The notes below the pieces were generated by a model, which worked only from the letters and a program-made list of their open reading frames with translations, was not told the origin of the DNA and did not search any database. Below are positions 25,534-33,865 of a stretch of DNA of 64,000 bases, piece by piece; positions within the stretch are counted from its first letter, which is position 1, and each line of letters starts with the position of its first letter. The position numbers and the translations under genes are program-made. Origin of the DNA: Nemesobacter sp965204665 (GTDB taxonomy: Bacteria > Desulfobacterota_D > UBA1144 > Nemesobacterales > Nemesobacteraceae); assembly GCA_965204665.1 (NCBI GenBank), contig OZ242002.1, positions 1,674,001 through 1,738,000 of the forward strand, given 5' to 3'.

Positions 25534-26552
25534 GGAGTTATGTTCTAATCTGGTGTTCGGCAGTTTTTGAAAAAAAGTCTTTGACCGTGAAGGTCAAAAT
25601 GTGTTTATGGATTCATTGGAAAGTATTTTCAGAAAGTTCGTCGGCAGAGAGGAGACCCGAACAGTAATCGACGGGTCTTCCCTTCAGAGACGACCGGACT
25701 CCGGATTCGGCAGTCCTGAACAGGTCTGCGACGACCTCGGTGATCTGCTGAGGCAGACGGCTCGGCTTCTCCTGAGTTCTGCAATCAGAATGGAGTCGGA
25801 AGAATATCTGCGGTCCCGGGACGACAGACAGCTTGAAGACGGCAGAGCCGCGGTGGTCCGCAACGGATACCACCCCGAACGGGATGTGCAGACGGGTATA
25901 GGTCCCGTATCGGTACGCATACCGAAGGTGAGATCCCGGGACGGTCGGCCTGCCGTGTTCCGTTCGGCTGTCGTGCCTCCTTACGTGCGCAGGGCTGCGA
26001 AGATTGATTCCTCTCTGCCGCGGCTTTACCTTCAGGGGCTGTCCACGGGGAACATAAAGTCCGCATTGGAAGCCCTTATAGGCCCCGAGGCTCGGGGTTT
26101 TTCCGCAGCTGCGGTATGCAGGCTCAAGCGCGGGTGGGCTGAGGAATACGATAAACGGTGCAGGAGAGACCTCGGAGGCCACGACCGGGTTATATATGGG
26201 TGGACGGTATACACAGCAGGGCGCGCGGGGATGATCCCGGGTTGTGCACGCTTGTGGTGATAGGGGTGGACGAAGCGGGCAGGAAGCACTTCCTTTCCAT
26301 TGAAAACGGAGTCGGGGAATCAAAGCAGAGTCGGCGCGAAGTGCTGCCGGACCTCAGGGCCCGCGGCATGAGGGGGCCGAAGCTTGCGGTGGGCGACGGA
26401 GCTCTCGGGTTCCGGTCCGCCCTTTCGGAAGTTTACGGGGAAACGCGGGAGCAGCGCTGCCGGGTGCACAAGACTGCGAATGTTCTGAACTGTCTTCCGA
26501 AGACTTCTCGGAAAAAAGCGAAGAGGAATCTTCATGACATATGGCAGGCGGA
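25534..26552 (+). mobile_element. IS256-family insertion sequence, copy 2, 3' truncated
   Basis: Begins with GGAGTTATGTTCTAATCTGG, the same terminal repeat as copy 1. About 75 bases including the start codon and leader hairpin are deleted between two AAAG words. The 3' side ends abruptly after GGCAGGCGGA (26552), where the RTX promoter region starts; the last third of the element and the right repeat are missing. Confidence 0.8.
25601..26552 (+). pseudogene. IS256-family transposase, truncated and frameshifted
   Basis: About 90-95% identical by eye to the copy-1 transposase over its first two thirds. It lacks the native N-terminus, has a one-base loss near 26190 (GACCGGGTTATAT against GACCGGGCTTACAT) and stops before the catalytic Glu region. 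Copy 2 retains the correct G count where copy 1 is frameshifted. Inactive. Confidence 0.8.
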
Positions 26553-26559
26553 TGAGTGC

Positions 26560-26586
26560 TTGACTTCATATGGGGGGGGGTAGAAT
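26560..26586 (+). promoter_or_regulatory. RTX-gene promoter with a G9 tract in the spacer
   Basis: TTGACT (26560-26565) and TAGAAT (26581-26586) are separated by 15 bases, the last nine of which are G (26572-26580). Slippage of one or two G would bring the spacer to 16-17 bp. This is the arrangement of phase-variable promoters such as Neisseria porA. The ribosome site AAGGAGG is at 26601-26607. Confidence 0.6.
26572..26580 (+). repeat. G9 homopolymer in RTX promoter spacer
   Basis: Nine consecutive G directly 5' of the -10 box TAGAAT of the lipoprotein gene at 26615. Confidence 0.9.
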
Positions 26587-26614
26587 CAAAACATCTGCTT
26601 AAGGAGGTTTTGTC

Positions 26615-28003
26615 ATGAAGTCACGTAATTTCTTAGTTTTGTTGTTTCTGCTCGGCGGAGCGGTTTTCTTTGCTGCCTGTGAAGGGGATATGGGGCCGGC
26701 AGGTCCGAAAGGAGATAAAGGAGATCCGGGAACACCGGGAGGTGCAGGGCCGGCAGGGAAAGACGGGTCAAAAGGAGATAAGGGAGACCCGGGAGCAGCA
26801 GGCCCGCAGGGAGATCAGGGAAAGTCCTTCGGTGACCCCAGATGCGACGTGAGCAACGGTATAAATGCGCTGCCCGGTGTCTCCAGAGATATCACGGGGA
26901 CTGATGACGACGATGTCATATGCGGAAATCAGTACGTTAACATGATTAATGCCGGAGCCGGCGATGATACTGTCTACGCCGGTGCCGGAAACGACACGAT
27001 ATCCGGCGGCGACGGCACGGATACGATATACGGTGAAGACGGAGACGACAAAGTTGATGCTCAGGTTGGAGGCAGTATAGGCACGGAAACTACCGATGAC
27101 ATCATCTATGGCGGAGATGGAAATGATATACTCTGGGGCAACGCCGGCGCCAACACCATCCACGGCGGAGACGGCACTGATTACATCAAAGGAGTAGCCG
27201 GCGATGATACGATCAACGGCGATGCGGGAAACGACGCACTCGATGGCGGTGAAGGCGATGATACCCTCAACGGTGGAGATGGGCTGGATGTTTTCTTTCT
27301 GACTGAACCGGGCAATGACAACTTCAACGGCGGCGCCCCGGCAGGGACTGCTCTTAATAGTATTCGAAATGATTCTCTGGTCGTAGGTTCTATTCCTACT
27401 CCAAGTGGTATAATACCGAACTTGAAGAATACGGCCGAGACCGGCCCAAATCGTCTTAGAGTCTTTTACACATCGGTGGGGACAGGTATAACCCTTGATC
27501 TTTCCACCGGGTCTTATGACGGCACTGCTCATGGTTGGGGAGTGACTACATTTACAGGTATTGAGAACGTTCGCGGTGGACACGGCAATGATACTATCAG
27601 TGGAGATGCCCTGGGAAATTATCTTATCGCGGGGGCCGGAAACGATATGCTTAACGGAAAAGCCGGCAATGATAGGCTCTCCGGAAACCAGGGTAATGAT
27701 ATTCTTACAGGTGGTGCCGGCGCCGACACTCTTTACGGCGGAAACGACGAAGACATCTTCGTCCTTGAACACGAGCACAGAAATGAGAAGGACTCTATCA
27801 TGGACTTTAATGCATCACAGAACGACAAGATCCGCTTCAAGGGTTTTCCCGCAGGAGCCAAAACGTTCGGCGGAACGGGCACCGTTAATATTTCCGTTAT
27901 CGTAGGAGGAACCACTACTTTTGATGATGTTGTTCAGTTGCAGTCATCCGGTGTAGCAGATGCAATCCGCACTACGGCGGCCCTATATGAATTCATGGAC
28001 TGA
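26615..28003 (+). CDS. Collagen-like / RTX-repeat lipoprotein, complete
   Basis: 462 residues. ATG 26615 has AAGGAGG eight bases upstream. Domains: signal peptide and lipobox FFAAC (Cys about 22); 15 Gly-X-Y collagen-like triplets (about 27-71, GPK GDK GDP type); a Cys-containing linker (GDPRCDVSNGINALPG); RTX nonapeptides GGxGxDxux in two blocks (about 95-225 and 320-385) split by a less repetitive domain; and a C-terminal cap (DKIRFKGFPAG ... LYEFMD). Expected to be lipid-anchored and exposed, with a triple-helix stalk and a calcium-folded beta-roll. No type I secretion genes are nearby. Its promoter carries a G9 tract. Paralogues at 1 and 20851. Confidence 0.85.
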   Translation: MKSRNFLVLLFLLGGAVFFAACEGDMGPAGPKGDKGDPGTPGGAGPAGKDGSKGDKGDPGAAGPQGDQGKSFGDPRCDVSNGINALPGVSRDITGTDDDDVICGNQYVNMINAGAGDDTVYAGAGNDTISGGDGTDTIYGEDGDDKVDAQVGGSIGTETTDDIIYGGDGNDILWGNAGANTIHGGDGTDYIKGVAGDDTINGDAGNDALDGGEGDDTLNGGDGLDVFFLTEPGNDNFNGGAPAGTALNSIRNDSLVVGSIPTPSGIIPNLKNTAETGPNRLRVFYTSVGTGITLDLSTGSYDGTAHGWGVTTFTGIENVRGGHGNDTISGDALGNYLIAGAGNDMLNGKAGNDRLSGNQGNDILTGGAGADTLYGGNDEDIFVLEHEHRNEKDSIMDFNASQNDKIRFKGFPAGAKTFGGTGTVNISVIVGGTTTFDDVVQLQSSGVADAIRTTAALYEFMD

Positions 28004-28020
28004 GTTCAATCGGTTCCGGT

Positions 28021-28048
28021 GAAGTTGTTCCCGTACGGGAACAACTTC
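28021..28048. repeat. 28-bp perfect palindrome
   Basis: GAAGTTGTTCCCGT followed by its exact reverse complement ACGGGAACAACTTC, 18 bases after the RTX stop codon. No T-run follows. It may be a first transcript-end hairpin or protection structure; the true terminator is at 28085. Confidence 0.7.
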
Positions 28049-28084
28049 AATGTTCAGCAGGTTCTGTTTGTTTTTCTTCAGATC

Positions 28085-28120
28085 AACCCGGGTTCCGAAA
28101 GATCGGAGCCCGGGTTTTCT
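28085..28120 (+). terminator. Rho-independent terminator after RTX gene
   Basis: Identical stem to 1249-1284 (AACCCGGGTTCCG with CGGAGCCCGGGTT) and a TTCT tail. Confidence 0.75.
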
Positions 28121-28389
28121 GCGGCGGACAGACACCAGTCCGACCCGCAGATATCCCCCAATACCCTGCATACATCACCCATAAGCCTTCTACATTGCGA
28201 CAAAGCATTTTTCCGTTGAGTCTCGGACGGAATAAAAGAGCGTGTTGTGGAGATCATTCGACCGGAATCATCCGCACTCGACAACATCCCGTCCGAAACC
28301 GAATCCGAGTTCAGCTCATGCGGAACAGACAACAAATCTGCAGTTCCGTCTTTGACGATACGGCAGATATAAATGTAACTAACGTCACC

Positions 28390-28503
28390 ATGGAAAAGTT
28401 TGATCTTACGGTTGCAGGATCAGGTCCCGGCGGATACATAGCGGCCACAAGAGCCGCGCAGATGGGAATGAAAACCGCGGTGGTGGAGCGGGATAAACCC
28501 GAG
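28390..28503 (+). pseudogene. Dihydrolipoamide dehydrogenase N-terminal fragment
   Basis: Better preserved twin of 1549-1662: VAGSGPGGYIAATRAAQMGM is a standard lipoamide dehydrogenase N-terminus. It ends at the same residue (DKPE), where the palindromic sequence at 28502 starts. The break therefore predates the duplication of the module. Confidence 0.75.
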
Positions 28504-28529
28504 TGTTACACTTCGAAGTGTAACGGGCG
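28502..28529 (+). repeat. 28-bp repeat with perfect 20-bp palindrome
   Basis: Here the core is the perfect palindrome GTTACACTTCGAAGTGTAAC (28506-28525), followed by GGGCG. The most symmetrical of the four copies. Confidence 0.6.
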
Positions 28530-28564
28530 ATACAGCGGCATAATTATCCTTGCATTATAGGCAG

Positions 28565-28891
28565 TTAGATGTTGATATCACCTCTTTCCCAAGATACAGT
28601 CACACGCTGTTCCAGAAGATTCTCAACCTCTTCCTTCAGAAAAACAGATGCATTCCAGACAGTCGGTTTATTTTTTAACGATCTTTCTCTTGATACTCTC
28701 ACAGTCTCAGTTGTTCTGTCGACAGACTTTTTCTGGAAACTCAGACTGATAACTAACCAAATATTATCCGGCGATATTTTAGCGTTTACGCAGACTGAGT
28801 TTTTAGAATATCCTCTGCCCGGGAAAACGGCCGGCACAACTTTCTTTCTGAGATGGGCGACGCCGAATCCCAAAAACACTATGCCGCGCAA
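28565..28891 (-). CDS. Hypothetical protein (about 108 aa)
   Basis: The frame from TTG 28891 (GTG 28879 also possible) to 28565 has a plausible amphipathic composition: ISPDNIWLVISLSFQKKSVD, then VENLLEQRVTVSWERGDINI. A GGAAGGA lies upstream. No family recognised. The overlapping plus-strand frame is less protein-like. Located between the RTX module and tRNA-Ser. Confidence 0.4.
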   Translation of the reverse strand: MRGIVFLGFGVAHLRKKVVPAVFPGRGYSKNSVCVNAKISPDNIWLVISLSFQKKSVDRTTETVRVSRERSLKNKPTVWNASVFLKEEVENLLEQRVTVSWERGDINI

Positions 28892-28903
28892 ATCCTTCCG
28901 GGT

Positions 28904-28931
28904 TTGTTCTAACTAAAAAATTCCGTATAAT
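28904..28931 (+). promoter_or_regulatory. Promoter of tRNA-Ser(UGA)
   Basis: TTGTTC (28904-28909), a 16-bp spacer and a perfect TATAAT (28926-28931), 12 bases before the tRNA. Confidence 0.6.
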
Positions 28932-28943
28932 CTGATTTCCGTT

Positions 28944-29029
<86 letters not shown>

Positions 29030-29073
29030 AAAGCGTGATTATAACTCCTCTTCGGGTTTTCGTAGAACAGCAT

Positions 29074-29913
29074 ATGCTTGGAAAACTTTTCGTGGTCGCT
29101 ACTCCCATAGGAAATCTCAAGGATATAACTTTGCGGGCTGTTGATGTTCTCAAGAACTGTCATCTGATAGCATGTGAGGATACGAGGACCACGAAAAAAC
29201 TTCTTTCCCGCTATTCAATCAGAACTCCGGTCACAAGTTATCAGGAATACAACGAGGTCGAGAAATCACCTGAACTTCTCGAAAAACTGAAAGAAGGAGA
29301 AAATATAGCGCTCGTTTCCGATGCCGGAACCCCTCTTATTTCCGATCCGGGCTGGAGGCTCGCTGCCCTGTCAATCGAAAACTGTATTGATGTGGTTTCT
29401 GTTCCGGGTCCGTCATCTGCAGTCGCGGCGCTTACCGTGTCGGGGCTTCCATCAGATGGTTTTTTATTTCTGGGTTTTTTTCCGAAAACTTCCGGCAAAA
29501 GAAAAGGTCTGCTCAGAGGCATAAGCCATTATCCCCATACTCTGATTTTCTACGAGTCCGCAAAGAGAGTCTACGGCACGCTGCAAACCATGTCGGAAAT
29601 TCTGGGTGAGAGAAAAGTATGCGTAGCTAGAGAGATGACGAAACTGCATGAAGAAGTGATCAGAGGACAGTTCTCCGAGGTGCTTTCCGTTCTTTCACAA
29701 AGAGAATCCATCAAGGGTGAGATAACGGTAGTCGTGGAAGGGAGTAAAAACGGGAGAAACGAAATTCTCGCCGATGCGGCGCAGAAAACGCTCAGACTTC
29801 TGAAAGAGAAGGGACTTTCACTGAGCGAAGCAGTCTCCCTTGTATCTCAAGCCTTCGGAGTGGCTAGAAAGGGAATATACAAAACGGCCCTTACTATCTG
29901 GGACAAGCGATGA
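29074..29913 (+). CDS. rsmI: 16S rRNA 2'-O-ribose C1402 methyltransferase
   Basis: 279 residues from ATG 29074, the position where the family signature KLFVVATPIGNLKDITLRA begins; the upstream in-frame codons from 29035 are not conserved. Further motifs: CEDTRTTKKLL, VSDAGTPLISDPG and VPGPSSAVAALTVSGLPSD, the tetrapyrrole-methylase fold. It methylates C1402 in the ribosomal P site. Located 45 bases after tRNA-Ser. Confidence 0.95.
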   Translation: MLGKLFVVATPIGNLKDITLRAVDVLKNCHLIACEDTRTTKKLLSRYSIRTPVTSYQEYNEVEKSPELLEKLKEGENIALVSDAGTPLISDPGWRLAALSIENCIDVVSVPGPSSAVAALTVSGLPSDGFLFLGFFPKTSGKRKGLLRGISHYPHTLIFYESAKRVYGTLQTMSEILGERKVCVAREMTKLHEEVIRGQFSEVLSVLSQRESIKGEITVVVEGSKNGRNEILADAAQKTLRLLKEKGLSLSEAVSLVSQAFGVARKGIYKTALTIWDKR

Positions 29914-29914
29914 A

Positions 29915-30085
29915 TCACGGCCTTTTTTTGGACTGCTCGTCTGCCAGTTTGCCGCCTACTTTCACATTTTTTTCCATCTTGGCTTTCTCTCCGACAGCTT
30001 CGGCCTGAACACTCGCCTTACATGAATCGCAGATAGTGTCCGGGGATGTTTTGCCGCAGATCATGCATTTCTTGTCTTCACTCAT
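29915..30085 (-). CDS. Small zinc-ribbon-like protein (56 aa)
   Basis: ATG 30085 is preceded by AAGGAG with an 8-base spacer. The product starts MSEDKKCMICGKTSPDTICD and continues SCKASVQAEAVG, giving CxxC-x8-CxxC, then a Lys-rich tail (KKRP). The four cysteines suggest one structural zinc. It ends one base beyond rsmI's stop on the opposite strand. Family not recognised; likely a genuine small cytosolic protein. Confidence 0.7.
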   Translation of the reverse strand: MSEDKKCMICGKTSPDTICDSCKASVQAEAVGEKAKMEKNVKVGGKLADEQSKKRP

Positions 30086-30142
30086 GATGGTTTCTCCTTA
30101 CTCGGCATTATAACACACTTGATGTAAGGATTCTCAAACGGA

Positions 30143-31612
30143 TTACGACCACCCCGGTGGTATGGACTGCTCTGCGCTCCATCCGGCGCTCTGCTCATAG
30201 GCGTATGCCGCGTTCAGTACCGTTTGCTCATCGAAAGGCTTTCCTATTATCTGAATGCCTATGGGAAGTTTTTCCGGGCTCAGGCCGCAGGGAACGGATA
30301 TTCCCGGAAGTCCCGCTATGTTGCATGGTATGGTCAGAATATCCGACAGATACATTTTGATGGGGTCGTCCGACTTCTCACCTATTCCGAACGCCGTCTC
30401 CGGAGAAGTGGCGCTTATTATTATGTCCACTTTTTTCCAAGCGTTTTCAAAGTCCTTTATTATCAGTGTTCTTACCTTCTGAGCTTTTAGGTAGTAGGCA
30501 TCATAATATCCGCTTGAAAGCGCATAAGTCCCGAGCATTATTCTTCTTTTGACTTCGTCTCCGAACCCTTCGGAACGGCTCTTGAAAAAGAGGTCTCTCA
30601 GCGTCTCAGTCTGCGCGGCACGGTATGTGTACCTTACTCCGTCGTACCTTGCGAGGTTCGAGCTTGCTTCAGAAGGCGCTATTATGTAGTAGGTCGAGAT
30701 GGCATAACTTGTGTGAGGAAGAGAAGTCTCAACTATCTCCGCCCCCAGTTTTTCAAACTCGGATACGGCTTTTTTAACGGATTCTTCAATCTCCGGGTCC
30801 ATTCCGGAAACAAAATATTCTTTAGGCACTCCCATCCGCAGCCCCTTTACTTCGGGGTTGAGTGCAGCGTGGTAATCTGCGCCCGGAACATTAACCGATG
30901 TTGAGTCGAGAGGGTCATGACCCGCTATCGAGCTTAGAATTATTGATGCGTCTTCGACCGTTTTCGTGATCGGTCCCGCCTGGTCAAGTGAAGAGGCGAA
31001 CGCTACCATACCGTATCGGCTTACCCTTCCGTAGGTCGGTTTCATCCCTACGACTCCGCAGAACGAACAGGGCTGCCTTATGGAGCCTCCGGTGTCTGTC
31101 CCTAAAGACGCCGTACACAGATTCGCCGCCGTGGCTGCGGCGCTTCCTCCGCTTGACCCGCCCGGAACTTTCTCCATATTCCACGGATTCCTTGCAGGAC
31201 CGAAATAAGATGTTTCGTTTGAAGACCCCATGGCGAACTCATCCATATTGTTTTTTCCGAGTATTATCGCGCCTGCCGCTTCAAGTTTCTCCGCAACGGT
31301 GGAGTTATATGGAGCAGTGAAATTCTGCAACATCCTGGACCCGCAGGTGGTTTTTGAATCTTTCGTCACGAATATATCCTTAAGCGATATCGGAACTCCG
31401 TGTAGAGGACCCAGGTATGTTCCCTCGGATATGAGTTTTTCAGCTTTACGGGCGGCTTCAGGCGCCGCCTCGTTCCAGACGCTTATATAAGAGTTCAGCT
31501 TCCGGTCGTTTTCCTCAATCCGTCCGAGGAAGAACTCCGTTAATTCAACGGGGGAGATTTCCTTTCTTCTTATGAGTTCTGCCGTTTCTTTTACGGTTCT
31601 GGGAAATGACAT
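30143..31612 (-). CDS. gatA: Asp/Glu-tRNA amidotransferase subunit A
   Basis: 489 residues from ATG 31612 (AGGTGA five bases upstream); ATG 31630 would overlap gatC further. The amidase-signature catalytic residues are visible: Lys in GVPISLKDIF (about residue 73) and the Ser-cisSer pair in VPGGSSGGSAAATAA. Hydrolyses glutamine and passes ammonia to GatB to convert misacylated Glu-tRNA-Gln or Asp-tRNA-Asn. gatC precedes it by four bases; gatB is not in the window. Confidence 0.95.
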   Translation of the reverse strand: MSFPRTVKETAELIRRKEISPVELTEFFLGRIEENDRKLNSYISVWNEAAPEAARKAEKLISEGTYLGPLHGVPISLKDIFVTKDSKTTCGSRMLQNFTAPYNSTVAEKLEAAGAIILGKNNMDEFAMGSSNETSYFGPARNPWNMEKVPGGSSGGSAAATAANLCTASLGTDTGGSIRQPCSFCGVVGMKPTYGRVSRYGMVAFASSLDQAGPITKTVEDASIILSSIAGHDPLDSTSVNVPGADYHAALNPEVKGLRMGVPKEYFVSGMDPEIEESVKKAVSEFEKLGAEIVETSLPHTSYAISTYYIIAPSEASSNLARYDGVRYTYRAAQTETLRDLFFKSRSEGFGDEVKRRIMLGTYALSSGYYDAYYLKAQKVRTLIIKDFENAWKKVDIIISATSPETAFGIGEKSDDPIKMYLSDILTIPCNIAGLPGISVPCGLSPEKLPIGIQIIGKPFDEQTVLNAAYAYEQSAGWSAEQSIPPGWS

Positions 31613-31616
31613 CCGG

Positions 31617-31913
31617 TCACCTGCGATCATCTATTATTCGGGGGACTGTAAAAAAACCGTCTTCGTTTGACGGGGAGTTTGCAAGGGATTGTTCCTGCGT
31701 AATTGACTGCTTCACCTCGTCTTTTCGAAGTGGAGTGGAGAGTTCGAGCACATGTGAAGTGGGTTTGACATTTTCCGTATCGAGTTCTGAAAGATTCTCT
31801 ATGTAACCAAGTATATCTCCGAGCTGCCGTACGAATCTTGAAAGTGTCTCATCGTCGAACTCGAGTCTTGCGAGTTCCGCCGTAGCGACCACATCTTTTT
31901 TCGATATTTTCAT
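31617..31913 (-). CDS. gatC: Asp/Glu-tRNA amidotransferase subunit C
   Basis: 98 residues, the normal size. VVATAELARLEFDDETLSRF at the N-terminus and NVKPTSHVLELSTPLRKDEV in the middle are GatC hallmarks. It stabilises the GatA-GatB pair. Directly upstream of gatA on the same strand and downstream of gshB by about 35 bases. Confidence 0.93.
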   Translation of the reverse strand: MKISKKDVVATAELARLEFDDETLSRFVRQLGDILGYIENLSELDTENVKPTSHVLELSTPLRKDEVKQSITQEQSLANSPSNEDGFFTVPRIIDDRR

Positions 31914-31949
31914 GATGACAACTCTTGTCGATTCTTCTCCCCAGGAGTT

Positions 31950-32912
31950 TTAAGATTGAGGCGCGCCGTTCCGGTGAACCAACTGTTCCGCAAAATCTAC
32001 TATCTGTGATTCGAGTTTCGTTCCGGAAAAGAAATTTATTTCCTGAACGCATGTCGGACTCGTGGTGTTGATTTCAGTCAGAAAACCTCCGACTATGTCA
32101 ACTCCGACCAGGTAAAGCCGGTCATCGAGGAGTTTTTTCCGCAAAGCTTCGCATATCTCAATATCTCTCTCCGTGAGTTCTGTTTTTTCCGGATGACCTC
32201 CGGAGTGAAAGTTGCTTCTGAATTCTCCCTCCGCCGCGACTCTCATAACCGCTCCCAAGGGTTCTCCGTTCAGAATAATCACTCTTTTATCCCCTTCGGA
32301 TACCTGAGTTATGAATTTTTGCGCCATTACGTAAATCTGCCCGAAACCGGTTGAGTTTTCGATAATGACGTTCAGATTCGGGTCGTTCCGCCTTACGAGA
32401 AATATCCCCTCCCCACCGTAGCCGTCAAGCGGTTTTATCACCATCTCGCCTCCCGACTCTTCAAGAAATTCCTTGATCTTTCCGATATCCTTTGAAACCA
32501 GAGTGGGAGACATGTATTCGGCAAAGTTCAGAGCATACATCTTCTCGTTCGATTCCCTTATTCCCGCCGGGTGATTTATAACGTGCGTTCTCCCTTCATC
32601 AACTCTGCTGAGTATATATGTCGAGTATATGTAGTCCGTGTTGAAGGGAGGGTCTTTTCTCATCCATATGACGTCAAAACGGTCAAGAGGACAGGTCTGT
32701 GGGGGAAGTTTCGTGTAGTAATCGCTTTTTCTCCTGAGACGAACCGGCGTTGCATCCGTCCAGCCTTCCGAATTCCTTGTGAAAAGGTCGGCCGTTTCAC
32801 AGTAATACACCTGGTGTTCTCTATCTTGGCATTCAAGCATTATGACGAATGTTGTGTCTTTTTCCGTGTTTATTGACTCAATGGGGTCCATGACGAAGAG
32901 CATTTTCAACAT
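31950..32912 (-). CDS. gshB: Glutathione synthetase
   Basis: 320 residues. MLFVMDPIESINTEKDTTF at the N-terminus, WMRKDPPFNTDYIYSTYIL, and ATP-grasp elements VIKPLDGYGGEGIFLV and LVGVDIVGGFLTEINTTSPT are the bacterial GshB pattern. Joins gamma-glutamylcysteine with glycine. gshA is not in the window. Likely co-transcribed with gatC-gatA. Confidence 0.95.
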   Translation of the reverse strand: MLKMLFVMDPIESINTEKDTTFVIMLECQDREHQVYYCETADLFTRNSEGWTDATPVRLRRKSDYYTKLPPQTCPLDRFDVIWMRKDPPFNTDYIYSTYILSRVDEGRTHVINHPAGIRESNEKMYALNFAEYMSPTLVSKDIGKIKEFLEESGGEMVIKPLDGYGGEGIFLVRRNDPNLNVIIENSTGFGQIYVMAQKFITQVSEGDKRVIILNGEPLGAVMRVAAEGEFRSNFHSGGHPEKTELTERDIEICEALRKKLLDDRLYLVGVDIVGGFLTEINTTSPTCVQEINFFSGTKLESQIVDFAEQLVHRNGAPQS

Positions 32913-32933
32913 GATGATACTCTATATGAAACG

Positions 32934-32966
32934 GCATCTGCGGACAATGTTCCGCAGATGCTTTTT
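32934..32966. terminator. Hairpin between hydrolase and gshB
   Basis: GCATCTGCGGA and TCCGCAGATGC form a perfect 11-bp stem with a 6-base loop. TTTTT follows on the plus strand. On the minus strand, where the flanking genes run, the T-tract is poor (CGTTTC), so it may be a weak terminator of the upstream hydrolase transcript. Confidence 0.55.
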
Positions 32967-32992
32967 GTCTGAAGTACGGCGGAACAGAATCC

Positions 32993-33865
32993 TCATGAAA
33001 AGAAGGAGAGAAGTTCCTTTACCGTTTCCCGGGGTTTCTCCTCCGGAATGAAATGACCGCAGTCGAGAGGTTTACCCGAAACCCGGACCGCTTTTTCCTT
33101 CCATACGCCGAGCACATCATAGGTTCTGTGGATAAACCCCTTGTCTCCCCAGAGAACAAGAAGCGGACATTCTATCTTCTCGTCTGAGTCCTGCTCGTCA
33201 TGTTCCATATCTATCGAAGCTGCGGCTCTGTAGTCCTCGCAACTCCCGTGGACCGCCGAAGGGTCTGAAAAACAGCGTATGTATTCTTTTATCGCATCGG
33301 GATGGAAATGCGCTCCGGGAGCGCTCCACCGTCTGAGTTTCTCTCGAAGATAGTATTCCGGGTCCGCCCCTATCATTTTTTCGGGAAGTCCGTCGGGTTG
33401 GATCAGGAAAAACCAGTGATAGTAGCCCGTGGCGAACTGTTTGTCCGCGTTAGTGAACATATGGTGCGTGGGCGCTATGTCCATAACGCAGGCTTTCTTG
33501 ACCCTTTCGGGATAGTCAAGACACATGCGGTGAAGTACTCTGCCTCCCCTGTCATGTCCCGCGGCGAAAAAACTTGTAAATCCCAAGGTCTCCATCAGAG
33601 AAACCATATCAGCGGACATAACTCTTTTCGAATAGTTCGAATGATCTTTTTTTCCGGGAGGTTTGGAACTGTCTCCGTAGCCTCTTAGGTCGGGACATAC
33701 GACGAGAAAATCCTCGGCGAGCAAAGGTGCTGCCTCATGCCACATGATGTGCGTCTGCGGATAGCCGTGGAGTAAAAGTAGAGGCTTCCCCTTTCCTCCC
33801 CAGACAGCGTTTATCTCCGCTTGAGCCGTGCTTATTTTCTCTTTTTTGAAATTTTTGTAAAACAT
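32993..33865 (-). CDS. Alpha/beta hydrolase, haloacetate-dehalogenase-like
   Basis: 290 residues. HGYPQTHIMWHEAAPLL, VVCPDLRGYGDSS, nucleophile motif GHDRGGRVLHRM (Asp about residue 112), DIAPTHHMF, HWFFLIQPDGLPE and the terminal catalytic His in DCGHFIPEE. This series matches fluoroacetate/haloacetate dehalogenases, including the His-Trp pair lining the halide pocket. Soluble epoxide hydrolase is the main alternative. Transcribed separately; a hairpin separates it from gshB. Confidence 0.82.
   Translation of the reverse strand: MFYKNFKKEKISTAQAEINAVWGGKGKPLLLLHGYPQTHIMWHEAAPLLAEDFLVVCPDLRGYGDSSKPPGKKDHSNYSKRVMSADMVSLMETLGFTSFFAAGHDRGGRVLHRMCLDYPERVKKACVMDIAPTHHMFTNADKQFATGYYHWFFLIQPDGLPEKMIGADPEYYLREKLRRWSAPGAHFHPDAIKEYIRCFSDPSAVHGSCEDYRAAASIDMEHDEQDSDEKIECPLLVLWGDKGFIHRTYDVLGVWKEKAVRVSGKPLDCGHFIPEEKPRETVKELLSFFS

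Larger units (their letters stand above)
26762..28529 (+). repeat. Right copy of the duplicated RTX-gene module
   Basis: Corresponds to 1-1688, including coding region, terminator, spacer, lpd fragment and palindromic repeat. Differences include extra codons and a 28-base palindrome (28021-28048) absent from the left copy. Confidence 0.8.

Noticed and set aside
26768..27778. 336-aa open frame antisense to the RTX lipoprotein gene (also 7-609 in the left copy)
   Set aside because: Open only because the repetitive Gly/Asp codons lack stops on the other strand; no ribosome site, and the content is a mirror of the repeats.
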